Positions 25,785 through 36,069 of a stretch of 64,000 nucleotides of DNA are shown here, piece after piece (position 1 is the first letter of the stretch; each line of letters opens with the position of its first letter). A program made the position numbers and the translations under genes. Under the pieces are notes generated by a model. It did no database searches, was not told the DNA's origin, and worked only from the letters and a program-made list of their open reading frames with translations. The DNA is from Candidatus Pelagibacter sp. RS39 (GTDB taxonomy: Bacteria; Pseudomonadota; Alphaproteobacteria; Pelagibacterales; Pelagibacteraceae), in NCBI RefSeq assembly GCF_002101315.1, contig NZ_CP020777.1:62001-126000 (forward strand), given 5' to 3'.

Positions 25785-26616
25785 ATTGAAAGAATTTTAA
25801 ATCATCTCGGTAATATTCATTCATTTTTTTTATCATGTTTTCATCAAGATTTTTCTTCCAGTCATTTTCTGGCCCTTGATAAAAGAATTTAATTTTTCTA
25901 TTGTCTTTTAAAGAATATACGTTTTCACCAAACTTACCCGCATTTTCTATGTTTTGTAAACTTTTAAAGTTAGTCGTATCAACAGCATTATTAAGTTTTT
26001 TTTGATCAATTTTATTATCAAATCTCATTAAGGTATTAACAAAAACAACTAGTTTTTCAAAAGTTTGAGTTGGATTTTTAACCATATCCTCGTATCTAAT
26101 TGTAACTCTTCTAAAAGACTTATTACTTAGCCAAGATCGGTAGTTAATTCTCCAAGAGTTGACAATATTTGTTTTTGCATAGTTTTTTAGATGTGGATAG
26201 TCTTCTAATACTTTATTTTCATCTTGCATAAACTTGAGTGCTTGGTCATATGAGCCAAAATCATTATGATTTTTTACTGAAGTGATTACATTTCTTGGAT
26301 CTCTAATGACATAAATAACTCCCAAGGTGTATTCTGGCTTTGTAAAGTCGTTTCCAAAAGCAGTAATTAAAGAATTGTGCGTTTTTAAAAACTTCACTTT
26401 TTTTTGGTCACGAATATCTTTTTGTGAAGTTTCCCAGTGTTTATGAATTTCACCTTGTTTGACCTTTTCTTTAAAAAATTGTTTATTTGGATAATCTTCT
26501 ATTAAATTTAGTTTATTAATATCAAAAATTCCGTTTTCGCAAAAATAATAAGCCGTTATAAAAGATCTAACCCAAGTATTTCCACTTTTTGGATATGAGG
26601 CAATCCAGATAATCAT
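25774..26616 (-). CDS. Sulfotransferase-family protein (copy 2)
   Basis: This is a 280-residue paralog of the protein at 8890-9732, identical in length. It starts MIIWIASYPKSGNTWVRSFI, the PAPS 5'-phosphosulfate loop. GVIYVIRDPRNVITSVKNHN is the 3'-phosphate motif and FYQGPENDWKKNLDENM is the family C-terminal motif. The substrate is unknown. It lies between dnaJ and dapB and overlaps dapB by 11 bases, so it may be cotranscribed with dapB-nth-kinase. That pairing looks incidental. Confidence 0.8.
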   Translation of the reverse strand: MIIWIASYPKSGNTWVRSFITAYYFCENGIFDINKLNLIEDYPNKQFFKEKVKQGEIHKHWETSQKDIRDQKKVKFLKTHNSLITAFGNDFTKPEYTLGVIYVIRDPRNVITSVKNHNDFGSYDQALKFMQDENKVLEDYPHLKNYAKTNIVNSWRINYRSWLSNKSFRRVTIRYEDMVKNPTQTFEKLVVFVNTLMRFDNKIDQKKLNNAVDTTNFKSLQNIENAGKFGENVYSLKDNRKIKFFYQGPENDWKKNLDENMIKKMNEYYRDDLKFFQYEN

Positions 26617-26687
26617 ATTTATTTATTAAACTAGGTATTAATTATTTCAACTTAAATTTTTTTTTTGATGAACTAAAGTTGAATTTA

Positions 26688-27824
26688 TTAACTTTTCCAA
26701 AAATCTTTTGCTTTTTGAAAAAATTTTTTGATACTTGGATTAGATTTATCGTTTTCTATTTCCCTGAATTTTTCTAAAAGACTTCTTTGTTCTTTGTTTA
26801 AATATACTGGAACTTCAGTTTTAATTTGCACATACAAATCCCCAAAATCTCCTCTACGCATAAAAGGCATTCCTTTGCCTTTCAACCTAAATTGTTTACC
26901 ATCTTGAGTTCCATCAGGTATTTTTATTTTTGCTTTTTTACCATCTATTGTTGGTATTTCTATTGTTGTACCAAGTGCTGCATCTGCTATTGAAATTGGA
27001 AATTCAAAGAATAAGTTTACATCTGATCTTTTAAATAACTCGTGAGATTTTACATTAATAAATAAATATAAATCACCACTAGCACCCCCTCTAGTTCCTG
27101 CTTCACCTTTCCCAGCAAGTCTAATTCTTGTTCCATCATCAACCCCTTTTGGTATTGTGACAGATACTTTTTTTGAGGTTTGAGTATTTCCTTGTCCATT
27201 ACAGTCTGAGCAAGGATTGGTTATTTCCTCTCCGCTTCCAGCACATTGAGGACAGGTTTGTTGAACTGTAAAAAAACCTTGATTAGATCTAACTCTACCG
27301 TTTCCTCCACAGTAAGTACATCTGTCAGGGCTAGATCCAGGCTTAGATCCATTTCCCTTACATGTGTTACATTTTTCCGACGTCGAAAATTGTATATTTT
27401 GCTTTTTTCCCGCGTAAGCTTCTTCTAAAGTAATCGATAAATCATATCTTAGATCTGAGCCTCTATTATTTGAGTTTCTTCCTCTAGAACTTCTTCTTCC
27501 ACCACCAAAGTCGCCAAAAAAATCCTCAAATATGTCTGAAAAATCTGCACCACTAAAACCCCCAAAACCTCCAAATCCACTTTGTCCACCGCCACCATTT
27601 TCAAAGGCAGCATGACCAAAATTATCGTAATTTTCTTTTTTAGATTTATCGGATAGAATGCCGTAGGCTTCACTTGCTTCTTTAAATTTTTCCTCAGCTC
27701 CCTTGTCGCCTGGATTTTTATCTGGATGATATTTTACAGCTAACTTTCTATATGCAGATTTTAACTCTTCAGGGGATGCGCTTTTATTTACGCCGAGGAC
27801 GTCATAATAATCTCTTTTTGCCAT
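26688..27824 (-). CDS. dnaJ: Chaperone protein DnaJ
   Basis: DnaJ delivers clients to DnaK and stimulates its ATPase. The J domain has the HPD motif in [11 protein letters not shown] near residue 33. A Gly/Phe-rich region spans about residues 77-110. Four zinc-binding CxxCxGxG-type repeats follow: [24 protein letters not shown] and CSDCNGQG. The substrate-binding C-terminal domain completes a class A DnaJ of 378 residues. It follows dnaK after 27 bases in the order grpE-dnaK-dnaJ. Confidence 0.97.
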   Translation of the reverse strand: MAKRDYYDVLGVNKSASPEELKSAYRKLAVKYHPDKNPGDKGAEEKFKEASEAYGILSDKSKKENYDNFGHAAFENGGGGQSGFGGFGGFSGADFSDIFEDFFGDFGGGRRSSRGRNSNNRGSDLRYDLSITLEEAYAGKKQNIQFSTSEKCNTCKGNGSKPGSSPDRCTYCGGNGRVRSNQGFFTVQQTCPQCAGSGEEITNPCSDCNGQGNTQTSKKVSVTIPKGVDDGTRIRLAGKGEAGTRGGASGDLYLFINVKSHELFKRSDVNLFFEFPISIADAALGTTIEIPTIDGKKAKIKIPDGTQDGKQFRLKGKGMPFMRRGDFGDLYVQIKTEVPVYLNKEQRSLLEKFREIENDKSNPSIKKFFQKAKDFWKS

Positions 27825-27851
27825 TTAATACCCCGGACAGATAAATGTATG

Positions 27852-29777
27852 TTAAGCGCTCTTTTCTTTATTCTCGTCTTTTACTTCCTCAAAATCAGCA
27901 TCAACAACATTATCATCTTTTTTTCCTTTATCATCTTTACCATCATCTTTATTAGAATCTGGTTTTGTATTTTGTTGTGATTTATATATTGCCTCTCCAA
28001 GTTTCATCGAAGCTTGAACTAATGCCTCAGTTTTCTTCTTGATATCGTCTGTGTTTTCACCTTTAAGAGCTTCTTTCAGTTGACTTGAAGCATCTTCAAT
28101 AGCTTTTTTGTCAGCTTCAGATACCTTAGAACCGTGTTCTTTAAGATTTTTGTCCGTAGAGTGTATTAAGGTGTCTGCTTGATTTCTAACATCTACCGAC
28201 TCTCTTTTCTTTTTGTCAGCATCTTTATTGGCTTCAGCATCTTTTACCATTTTTTCAATTTCTTCATCACTTAAACCACCTGAAGCTTGAATTTGAATTT
28301 TCTGTTCTTTACCAGTACCCTTGTCTTTTGCTGAAACATTAACAATACCATTTGCATCGATATCAAATGTAACTTCAATTTGAGGAACACCTCTAGGAGC
28401 TGGCGCAATTCCAACAAGCTCAAAGTTTCCTAAAATTTTATTATCAGCCGCCATCTCTCTTTCACCTTGTAATACCCTAATAGAAACAGCAGGTTGATTA
28501 TCTTCAGCAGTTGAAAATACTTGGCTTTTTTTTGTAGGTATTGTTGTATTTTTTTCAATTAACTTTGTAGACACTCCACCTAAAGTTTCAATTCCAAGAG
28601 AGAGAGGTGTTACATCTAATAATAATACATCTTTCACATCTCCTTGAAGAACACCTGCTTGAATTGCAGCACCCATAGCCACAACTTCGTCAGGGTTAAC
28701 ACTTTTATTGGGTTCTTTTCCAAAGAAATTCTTAACTTCCTCAATTACTTTTGGCATTCTTGTCATTCCACCAACCATTACAACTTCGTCAATTTCATTT
28801 GCTGTGATACCAGCATCTTTTAATGCTGTTTTACAAGGTGGCATTGTTCTTGCTATAAGATCTTCAACTAGTGCTTCTAATTTTGCTCTTGTAAGTTTTA
28901 AATTGATATGTTTTGGACCTGTTTTGTCAGCCGTGATAAACGGTAAATTTATATCAGTTTGTTCAGCTGAAGATAATTCAATTTTAGCTTTCTCAGCGGC
29001 TTCTTTTAATCTTTGAAGAGCAAGCTTATCTGATTTTAAATCTATCCCATTATCTTTTTTAAACTCCGCAATTAAATATTCCACTACAGAATTATCAAAA
29101 TCTTCACCACCTAAAAATGTGTCTCCGTTAGTTGATTTAACTTCAAAAACTCCATCACCAAGTTCAAGTATCGAAACATCAAATGTTCCGCCACCTAGGT
29201 CATAAACTGCAATTTTTTTATTTTGTTTTTTATCTAAACCATAAGCTAATGATGCAGCAGTTGGTTCATTTATAATTCTTAAAACTTCTAGACCTGCAAT
29301 TTTACCAGCATCTTTTGTTGCTTGCCTTTGAGCGTCATTAAAGTAGGCAGGCACAGTAATCACAGCTTTTGTAACAGCTTGGCCTAAATATTTTTCTGCT
29401 GTTTCTTTCATTTTTTGTAAAATAAAAGCTGAAATTTGAGATGGAGAGTATTTTTCTCCTTTAGACTCTATCCACGCATCTCCTTTTTCTGAATTAACAA
29501 TCTTGAATGGAGCTGCTTCTATATCTTTTTTAACAGTTGGGTCATCAAAGTTTCTTCCAATTAATCTTTTAACTGCAAAAATAGTATTTTCAGGATTAGT
29601 TACAGCTTGTCTCTTAGCTGGCTGTCCTATTAATTTTTCTTTTTCCTCAGTAAAGGCTACAACAGATGGTGTTGTCCTTGCACCTTCTGCATTTTCTAAA
29701 ACTTTTGCTTGGCTACCTTCCATTATAGCTACACAAGAGTTAGTAGTTCCTAAATCTATTCCAATAATTTTACTCAT
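27852..29777 (-). CDS. dnaK: Chaperone protein DnaK (Hsp70)
   Basis: DnaK is the ATP-dependent Hsp70 chaperone. The N-terminal [17 protein letters not shown] binds [21 protein letters not shown] and [18 protein letters not shown] are the other Hsp70 signatures. The substrate domain starts after [14 protein letters not shown]. The acidic/lysine tail after residue 600 is typical. The length of 641 residues is standard. A good GAGGAG ribosome site lies upstream of the ATG. It sits between grpE and dnaJ. Confidence 0.98.
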   Translation of the reverse strand: MSKIIGIDLGTTNSCVAIMEGSQAKVLENAEGARTTPSVVAFTEEKEKLIGQPAKRQAVTNPENTIFAVKRLIGRNFDDPTVKKDIEAAPFKIVNSEKGDAWIESKGEKYSPSQISAFILQKMKETAEKYLGQAVTKAVITVPAYFNDAQRQATKDAGKIAGLEVLRIINEPTAASLAYGLDKKQNKKIAVYDLGGGTFDVSILELGDGVFEVKSTNGDTFLGGEDFDNSVVEYLIAEFKKDNGIDLKSDKLALQRLKEAAEKAKIELSSAEQTDINLPFITADKTGPKHINLKLTRAKLEALVEDLIARTMPPCKTALKDAGITANEIDEVVMVGGMTRMPKVIEEVKNFFGKEPNKSVNPDEVVAMGAAIQAGVLQGDVKDVLLLDVTPLSLGIETLGGVSTKLIEKNTTIPTKKSQVFSTAEDNQPAVSIRVLQGEREMAADNKILGNFELVGIAPAPRGVPQIEVTFDIDANGIVNVSAKDKGTGKEQKIQIQASGGLSDEEIEKMVKDAEANKDADKKKRESVDVRNQADTLIHSTDKNLKEHGSKVSEADKKAIEDASSQLKEALKGENTDDIKKKTEALVQASMKLGEAIYKSQQNTKPDSNKDDGKDDKGKKDDNVVDADFEEVKDENKEKSA

Positions 29778-29837
29778 AATTATTAATTCTCCTCGTCATA
29801 TAAGTGTTATTTTCAATTCTACAAGCTGTTCTAATCA

Positions 29838-30476
29838 TTATTTGGTCTCCGAATTCTCTTTAGTTTCCTCTGTTTTAGCTGTTTTTTTTTGAGTTTTCTT
29901 AGCTACGCCAACTAAAGAGGGTCTTAGTAATCGATCTTTAATTGTGAAACCTTTTTGAATTTCTTGAATTATAGTTCCTGGCTCTTTTGTATCATCCTCA
30001 ATTTCCATCATTGCTTGATGAAAGTTTGGATCTAATTTTTTATTTAAACTATCAATCTGCTTAATGTCATTTTTGTTAAATATGGATATTAAATCTTTAT
30101 GAATTATATCAAAATGATCTAAAGTTTTTTTAAGTGCTTCAGAGTCTTTCAACTTCTCATCACTCTCTAAAATATTTTTTGATCTTTCAAGATTATCTAT
30201 AAGGCTAAGCGCTTCTTTAGCAAATGAAAAACCACCGTACTCAAAAGCATCCTCCTTCTCTTTCTCAAACCTTCTTCTTTGATTTTCCATTTCAGCAAAT
30301 GTTCTAGCTAATTTATCTTCGAGCTCTAAAATCTTTTCTTCTGGTGTTAATTCTTTTTTTTCATCTTCCTCTTTTTTGTTATGATCATTCGTTTGATCCT
30401 GAGGTTTAGGAGATTGATTATTTTCCTCTTTAGCTAGATTTTCTTTTTTAATATTTTCTTTTTGATCTTTTTCCAT
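29838..30476 (-). CDS. grpE: Nucleotide exchange factor GrpE
   Basis: GrpE releases ADP from DnaK. The first ~55 residues are a long charged, low-complexity N-terminus. A coiled coil (about residues 50-100: LELEDKLARTFAEMENQRRR) and the beta-wing domain ending KGFTIKDRLLRPSLVGVAKK follow. At 212 residues it is typical. hrcA, often next to grpE, is absent. The start faces rdgB across only 36 bases, so its heat-shock promoter must lie there or inside rdgB. Confidence 0.93.
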   Translation of the reverse strand: MEKDQKENIKKENLAKEENNQSPKPQDQTNDHNKKEEDEKKELTPEEKILELEDKLARTFAEMENQRRRFEKEKEDAFEYGGFSFAKEALSLIDNLERSKNILESDEKLKDSEALKKTLDHFDIIHKDLISIFNKNDIKQIDSLNKKLDPNFHQAMMEIEDDTKEPGTIIQEIQKGFTIKDRLLRPSLVGVAKKTQKKTAKTEETKENSETK

Positions 30477-30492
30477 AGATGCTTATATGGTA

Positions 30493-30510
30493 AGAAATTT
30501 AGGAATTTCT
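30493..30510. promoter_or_regulatory. Short dyad between divergent grpE and rdgB
   Basis: AGAAATT (30493-30499) and AATTTCT (30504-30510) are perfect inverted repeats around TAGG. They occupy most of the 36-base divergent gap. It does not resemble the HrcA CIRCE element. It could be an operator or chance in AT-rich DNA. Confidence 0.25.
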
Positions 30511-30512
30511 AG

Positions 30513-31115
30513 ATGTTAAAAAAAAAAATATCAAAAATTTTAATTGGCACAAATAACAAAGGAAAACTTAAAGAAATTAAGGGTTTACTGCCAAAATCAA
30601 TTAAAATTTTTTCTACATCAGATTTTAAGCTTAAAAGCCCCGCTGAAAATGGAAAAACATTTAAAGAAAACTCAATAATTAAATCTAAGTATTTCTCAAA
30701 AAAATCTAATTTAGTTTGTATTGCTGATGACTCTGGTCTTGAAATAGATTGCTTGAATAAAAAACCTGGAATTTTTTCAGCCAGATGGGCGGGATCTAAA
30801 GGAGATTTTAGCAAAGCAATTAAAAGAGTGTACAGAGAATTAAGTAAGAAAGATAAAGATTGGAAAGCTAAAAGGATCAAAGCAAGATTTGTTTGCGCAT
30901 TGTCGATTTGTTATCTAGACAAAACAATTGCAAGTGTAGTTGGAAAAATTGATGGTTATATTTCAAATAAAATTAGAGGCAAAAATGGTTTTGGATATGA
31001 TCCAATTTTTATTCCCAAAAAAAAGAAACAAACTTTTGGTGAAATGAAGTTATCTAGTAAATATAAAATTGACCATAGATCAATTGCATTTAAAAAAATT
31101 AAAAAATTTCTTTAA
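30513..31115 (+). CDS. rdgB: XTP/dITP diphosphatase (RdgB/HAM1 family)
   Basis: RdgB removes inosine and xanthosine triphosphates from the nucleotide pool. GTNNKGKLKEIKGLLP at residues 11-26 is the N-terminal nucleotide motif. ADDSGLEIDCLNKKPGIFSA is the catalytic block. GFGYDPIFIP and the C-terminal SSKYKIDHRSIAF match the family. The length of 200 residues is normal. It is divergent from grpE. The 3' end overlaps the convergent LppC-like gene by 17 bases. Confidence 0.92.
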   Translation: MLKKKISKILIGTNNKGKLKEIKGLLPKSIKIFSTSDFKLKSPAENGKTFKENSIIKSKYFSKKSNLVCIADDSGLEIDCLNKKPGIFSARWAGSKGDFSKAIKRVYRELSKKDKDWKAKRIKARFVCALSICYLDKTIASVVGKIDGYISNKIRGKNGFGYDPIFIPKKKKQTFGEMKLSSKYKIDHRSIAFKKIKKFL

Positions 31116-32256
31116 GTTTACCATCATTAATTTCATAAAAATTTAATTGATGGTTAATCTTATTATCTTTAATTTCAAAAACTCCTATTTTTCCTTTAAA
31201 TGTATTTTGAGTTTTGAATGATTTGCTTATTTCTAAAGTTTCATTTTTTAATGATAGGTAATATATTAATCCTATTAAATCATAGCTCAGTAAAGATAGA
31301 TAACTTGGTTTATAATTAAATTTTTTAAAAAATTTATTAGTAAAATCATCTAAATTTTGTTTGTTAATAGAGGGATAATAAATTGGTTGTAAATTTTTTT
31401 CTTTTAGTAAACTTTCATCAAACCACTGATTTAAGGTAATTATAAATTTATTTTTTGGTGATACATCTGTATATAGCAATGAAGTGACAACGCTTTTTAA
31501 ACTTTCATCAAAATCTGCAATTATAATAGAATCAAACTTTACTTTTCCAAGAGTGTATTTTTTTTCAAGATTTTCTATAATCTTTTCTTTATTTGGTTCA
31601 TCGGATTTTTCAACCCTTAATATTTCATCTAATAAGTTTTGTTTTCTTATTCCATAGTTTGTGATTTTTTCTATTTGTTTTGTTAACTTAGTAGGGTCAA
31701 TATCATAGTTGTATCGTTTAAAAAATTTTATCTTAGACTCTCTAATTCCTTTTTTTATCTCTAAGTCATAATTTAAATTTGGAATTAAAAAAATTGTTTT
31801 TTTTATCTCACTTTTCTCTAAAAATTTTTTAATAGTTTTTAATTGTGAAGAAGAGTTTATTCCGCTGCTAATCACATTTTGATGAAGATCTAAAGTTTTG
31901 TTTGTTAAAGATAAAAAAGTAATACTTTTTACTTTATTTAAAAATAATATATTTCTATGAAAAACTGGACCTATTACCAGTGATATACCCATTTTCTCAA
32001 ATTCTAAAGCTGAGCGTAATGTTATTTCAGGATCCGATCTGGTGTCTTTAGGATATATCTCTATATTATTATTTTTTATATCTATTAAAGCCATCCTTAT
32101 TGAATTAAGTATTTGCTTTCCTAAAGACGCATTTTCTCCTGATAGTGGTGCTAATACCCCAATCTTAATTTTTGTTTCTTCAGAATATGAAATAGATGTT
32201 CCAAATAATAAAACCAAAAAAAATACAGAAAAAAGAATTTTTAAAAATTTATTCAT
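31099..32256 (-). CDS. Periplasmic-binding-fold protein, LppC/penicillin-binding protein activator-like
   Basis: The 385-residue protein has an N-terminal signal of about 25 residues (FLVLLFGTSISYS). IKIGVLAPLSGENASLGKQI then starts a type 1 periplasmic-binding fold. GISLVIGPVFHRNI is also typical of the LppC/Peripla_BP_6 group. No lipobox Cys is present, unlike E. coli LpoA. In Alphaproteobacteria this gene is regularly divergent from rsmI, as here. A role as activator of peptidoglycan synthesis is inferred from the family; an amino-acid-binding role is the alternative. Confidence 0.78.
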   Translation of the reverse strand: MNKFLKILFSVFFLVLLFGTSISYSEETKIKIGVLAPLSGENASLGKQILNSIRMALIDIKNNNIEIYPKDTRSDPEITLRSALEFEKMGISLVIGPVFHRNILFLNKVKSITFLSLTNKTLDLHQNVISSGINSSSQLKTIKKFLEKSEIKKTIFLIPNLNYDLEIKKGIRESKIKFFKRYNYDIDPTKLTKQIEKITNYGIRKQNLLDEILRVEKSDEPNKEKIIENLEKKYTLGKVKFDSIIIADFDESLKSVVTSLLYTDVSPKNKFIITLNQWFDESLLKEKNLQPIYYPSINKQNLDDFTNKFFKKFNYKPSYLSLLSYDLIGLIYYLSLKNETLEISKSFKTQNTFKGKIGVFEIKDNKINHQLNFYEINDGKLKEIF

Positions 32257-32290
32257 TTAATGATTTATACAATTTTAGTATTGTATAATT

Positions 32291-33154
32291 ATGACTGTAA
32301 ATCTTAAATTTGAAAACAAACAAATTAAAAAAGGTCTATATATAATACCCACTCCAATTGGAAATTTAGGAGATATTACTTATCGAGCAATAGAAATTTT
32401 AAAAAAGTCCGATTTTATTCTATGTGAAGATACTCGAATTTCGAGAAAATTGATGGAAAGGTTCGGTGTTAAATCAAAATTGTTACCCAATCACAAATTT
32501 AATGAAAAGAAAAATTTACCTCAAATTATTAATCATTTGAGAAATGATAAAATTGTCTCTCTGATATCTGATGCTGGCACTCCAGGAATATCCGATCCAG
32601 GAGCCATATTAGTAAGACAATGTGTTAAAGAAAGAATTGATATTTATCCATTACCAGGACCTTCAGCGGTCAGTACAGCTATATCAATTAGTGGTTTTTC
32701 TGAAAAATATTTTTTTTATGGTTTTTTTCCATCAAAATTGAAAGAAATTAAAAATGATCTTAAATCTTTATCACAACTAGACACCAGTATTGTTTTTTTT
32801 ATTTCATCAAGAAAAATAAATAAAGCTATTCCATTTATTAAAGCTAGTTTTTCAGAGAGAGATATTTTGATTTGTAGAGAAATGACTAAATTTTACGAAG
32901 AATATTTGAGATATAAGGTGGATGATCTAAAGACTTTCGATGAAGATTTAAAAGGTGAGCTAACTATTGTGATATCTGAAAGAAAAAAGGTAAAAAAAGA
33001 TTCTCTTTTGTTAAGTGAATCAGATAAGAACAATATAAAAGGAATGATTAATAAACTAAGCATAAAAGAAATTGTAAATGTAATTTCTCAAAACAGCAAC
33101 GTTCCTAAAAAAAAAATTTACAATTTTTGTCTTAAAATAAAAAATGAAGTTTAA
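32291..33154 (+). CDS. rsmI: 16S rRNA 2'-O-ribose C1402 methyltransferase RsmI
   Basis: RsmI methylates the 2'-OH of C1402 in the 16S decoding centre. The N-terminal GLYIIPTPIGNLGDITYRAI and FILCEDTRISRKLM, followed by ISDAGTPGISDPG and YPLPGPSAVSTAIS, are the SAM-dependent tetrapyrrole-methylase-fold signatures. The length of 287 residues is normal. It overlaps the BON lipoprotein gene by 11 bases. It is divergent from the LppC-like gene across 34 bases. Confidence 0.95.
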   Translation: MTVNLKFENKQIKKGLYIIPTPIGNLGDITYRAIEILKKSDFILCEDTRISRKLMERFGVKSKLLPNHKFNEKKNLPQIINHLRNDKIVSLISDAGTPGISDPGAILVRQCVKERIDIYPLPGPSAVSTAISISGFSEKYFFYGFFPSKLKEIKNDLKSLSQLDTSIVFFISSRKINKAIPFIKASFSERDILICREMTKFYEEYLRYKVDDLKTFDEDLKGELTIVISERKKVKKDSLLLSESDKNNIKGMINKLSIKEIVNVISQNSNVPKKKIYNFCLKIKNEV

Positions 33155-33737
33155 AATTTCAATATTATTGTTGATTACTTTTTTTTTATCAGGATGTGTT
33201 GGTGTTTCCTCAAAGGGAATTTTTGGTACTGGAGTATCAGTTGCTTTAGATCCTCGATCTTTAGGAACACAAATTGACGACTCTATAATGCAAAAAAATT
33301 TATCAGCAAGATTAATAATAATGGATAAAAAATATTTTTTATCAATAAAATCAAAAGTTCTTGATGGAAGAATATTTTTAACCGGTAAAGTTGATGACCC
33401 TGAAGAAAAACTTCAAATAACAAAATTGGCCTGGGAAACAGAGGGAGTCAGGTCCGTGAGAAATGATATAAAAATTAAGGAGAAATTTAACTTTCAACAA
33501 TCTGCAAAAGACATTTTGATTACGTCCCAACTAAGGACAGCTTTAATTTTGAATAAAGAAATAAAAGCAACAAATTACCAGATAGATACCTATAAAAAAA
33601 AAATATATATTTACGGTATAGCTTTAACATCTGATGAAAAAGAATTAGTAGTAAATGAGGCTAAAGAAATCTTAGATGTTGAAGATGTAATAGCAAGTAT
33701 TTTAATTGTTGATGATTTAAGAATTCAAAAAAATTAA
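33144..33737 (+). CDS. BON-domain lipoprotein
   Basis: The 197-residue protein has a signal with lipobox FLSGC and Cys18. Two BON-type repeats follow: about residues 50-115 (LDGRIFLTGKVDDPEEKLQI) and about 120-190 (YKKKIYIYGIALTSDEKELV). Such periplasmic lipoproteins (DolP/OsmY type) bind phospholipids and help outer-membrane integrity. The gene overlaps rsmI by 11 bases and the convergent malic enzyme by four. yraN, often between rsmI and this gene, is missing. Confidence 0.85.
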   Translation: MKFKISILLLITFFLSGCVGVSSKGIFGTGVSVALDPRSLGTQIDDSIMQKNLSARLIIMDKKYFLSIKSKVLDGRIFLTGKVDDPEEKLQITKLAWETEGVRSVRNDIKIKEKFNFQQSAKDILITSQLRTALILNKEIKATNYQIDTYKKKIYIYGIALTSDEKELVVNEAKEILDVEDVIASILIVDDLRIQKN

Positions 33738-36019
33738 TCTTTTTTATAATCAATTACATCTGAAGAATATGCTGCAATAGATGCTAGATTAATAATTTCC
33801 GATGTTGAAGTTCTTAAAGGAGCAATCTCTATTGGAAGGCCCAAACCAATTAACAAAGGTCCAATAACTTTTGCTCTACTCATTGATTTTATCATTTTGT
33901 ATGAAATGGCTGCACTATGCTGGCTAGGCATTATCAAGACATTTGAGTTTCCTACAATTTCTGAAAATGGATAAAGTTCTTTATATAATTCTTCCAGCGC
34001 AACGTCTGGCTGCATTTCTCCATCAAATTTAAAATCAACTTTATCTTTCTTTAAAATTTCAACTGCATCGCTTAGCCTTTTTGTTCTGTCAGTAGCTGGC
34101 TCTCCAAAAGTAGAATGAGATAAGAAAGCGATTTTCGGATCAAATCCAAATAATCTAACCACTCTAGCAGCTGATTTAGCCATTTCTGCTAATTGATTTG
34201 CATCAGGATATTCAATGACAGAGGTATCACATATAAAAATTGTTTTTCCTCTATTAACTATCAAGTTAAGACCGAACATAATTTCCCCAGCTCTAGGATC
34301 TACAACTTGAGTTATCTTTTCTAGTGATGAAGAATATCTTCTAGTATTTCCAGTCACCATTGCATCAGCATCCTTACATGCTACCATACAAGATGACCAA
34401 ACAACTCTATCATTTCTTACTAAACGATCACAATCACGCTCTAGCATACCTTTGTTTCTTTGAAGTTTTTCAAAAAGATATTTTGTATACTTCTCTCTTT
34501 TCTTATCATCTTTTGAATTAATAATTTCTATGTCAAAATTTTCGCTGTAACCTATCTTTTTAAGTTGATCTTTAATCAAATCTTCTTTGCCGACTAAAAT
34601 TGGTATTCCTAAGTTTGAGTTTTTAAATGCTATTGCTGCTTTAAGCATATTTTCATCCTCACCATCCGCAAAGATTACTTTTTTTGGTTTTTTCCTTATA
34701 TAAGTATTTACTCCCTGCATGATCGTAACTGTTGGGTCTAATCTTTGTCTTAATTGATCTTTGTAGTCATCAAAATCTTTTATATTAATTCTAGCAACAC
34801 CAGTATCTATCGCTGCTTTAGCTACAGCAGCTGGAATTACGCTTATTAGTCTTGGGTCAAATGTTGAGGGAATTATATAATCTTTTCCATAATGTGGTCT
34901 TTCACCTCCCATCGCAGCAACAACCTCATCTGGGACCTCTTCTTTTGCTAGGTTAGCGATCGCGTGAGCTGCAGCAATTTTCATCTCCTCGTTTATAGTT
35001 TTGGATCTTACATCTAATGCACCTCTAAAAATGTAAGGAAAGCCAATCAAATTATTTACCTGGTTTGGATAGTCTGATCTTCCAGTAGCCATGATGACAT
35101 CATTTCTTACCTCTGCAACTTCCTCTGGTTTGATTTCTGGATCAGGATTTGCACATGCAAATATGATAGGATTTTTCGCCATTGTTTTAACCATATCTTT
35201 TGTCAAAGCACCTTTTGCTGATAAACCCAAAAAAACATCTGCATTATTTATTGCATCTTTTAAAGTTCGATGTTTGGTTTCAATAGCATGGGCTGATTTC
35301 CACTGGTTTAAATTTTCTCTTCCACTGTAAATCACCCCCGTTCTATCAACCATGGTAATATTTTTTTGAGGAACACCAGTTTTTTTAAATAAATTTGCAC
35401 ATGCCATTGCTGATGCTCCTGCACCATTTACAACTATTTTTACTTCGTCAATTTTTTTTTTGGTAATATCAAGTGCATTAATTAATGCAGCTGTAGTTAT
35501 AATCGCTGTACCATGTTGATCGTCATGAAAGACAGGGATATCTAAAATTTCTTTTAGTTTTTCCTCGATAACAAAACAATCGGGAGCTGCAATGTCCTCT
35601 AAGTTAATGCCCCCAAAACTTGGAGCAAAATTTTTAATACTATTGATTATCTCGTTATGATCTTGTGAATCAATTTCAAGATCTATTGAGTCGATATCAG
35701 CAAACCTTTTAAATAATACTGCTTTTCCTTCCATAACAGGTTTTGAGGCTAAGGCTCCTAAGTTACCCATACCTAAAATTGCGGTACCATTACTTATTAC
35801 TGCAACAAGGTTTCCTTTACTTGTGTAATCAAACGCAGTTTCTGGGTTTTCACTTATGGCTTTTACTGGTGCCGCTACCCCTGGCGAATAAGCTAAAGCG
35901 AGGTCTCTTTTTGTAGTCATGTTTTTTGAGGATGAGATTTCAATCTTCCCTGGCTTATTATGACGGTGATAATCTAAAGCTTCTTTATCTGTATAATGAT
36001 CAATTTTAGTTTTTTTCAT
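33734..36019 (-). CDS. maeB: NADP-dependent malic enzyme with phosphotransacetylase-like domain
   Basis: It decarboxylates malate to pyruvate with NADP+. Residues 1-~430 are the malic-enzyme part: [18 protein letters not shown], then [20 protein letters not shown]-type residues and [20 protein letters not shown]. Residues ~440-761 are the C-terminal PTA-like domain, which is usually regulatory rather than catalytic in MaeB. The length of 761 residues is typical for proteobacterial MaeB. It stands alone, convergent with the BON gene and divergent from murJ. Confidence 0.95.
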   Translation of the reverse strand: MKKTKIDHYTDKEALDYHRHNKPGKIEISSSKNMTTKRDLALAYSPGVAAPVKAISENPETAFDYTSKGNLVAVISNGTAILGMGNLGALASKPVMEGKAVLFKRFADIDSIDLEIDSQDHNEIINSIKNFAPSFGGINLEDIAAPDCFVIEEKLKEILDIPVFHDDQHGTAIITTAALINALDITKKKIDEVKIVVNGAGASAMACANLFKKTGVPQKNITMVDRTGVIYSGRENLNQWKSAHAIETKHRTLKDAINNADVFLGLSAKGALTKDMVKTMAKNPIIFACANPDPEIKPEEVAEVRNDVIMATGRSDYPNQVNNLIGFPYIFRGALDVRSKTINEEMKIAAAHAIANLAKEEVPDEVVAAMGGERPHYGKDYIIPSTFDPRLISVIPAAVAKAAIDTGVARINIKDFDDYKDQLRQRLDPTVTIMQGVNTYIRKKPKKVIFADGEDENMLKAAIAFKNSNLGIPILVGKEDLIKDQLKKIGYSENFDIEIINSKDDKKREKYTKYLFEKLQRNKGMLERDCDRLVRNDRVVWSSCMVACKDADAMVTGNTRRYSSSLEKITQVVDPRAGEIMFGLNLIVNRGKTIFICDTSVIEYPDANQLAEMAKSAARVVRLFGFDPKIAFLSHSTFGEPATDRTKRLSDAVEILKKDKVDFKFDGEMQPDVALEELYKELYPFSEIVGNSNVLIMPSQHSAAISYKMIKSMSRAKVIGPLLIGLGLPIEIAPLRTSTSEIINLASIAAYSSDVIDYKKD

Positions 36020-36069
36020 TTAGCTTAATTAGGTGTACAAATGAGGTAAATTTAAGACTAATATGATTT

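Noticed and set aside
30513-30535. A-run at the start of rdgB as a possible frameshift site
   Set aside because: The 11-A run encodes KKK in a normal rdgB frame; the rest of the protein is intact, so no programmed shift is needed.
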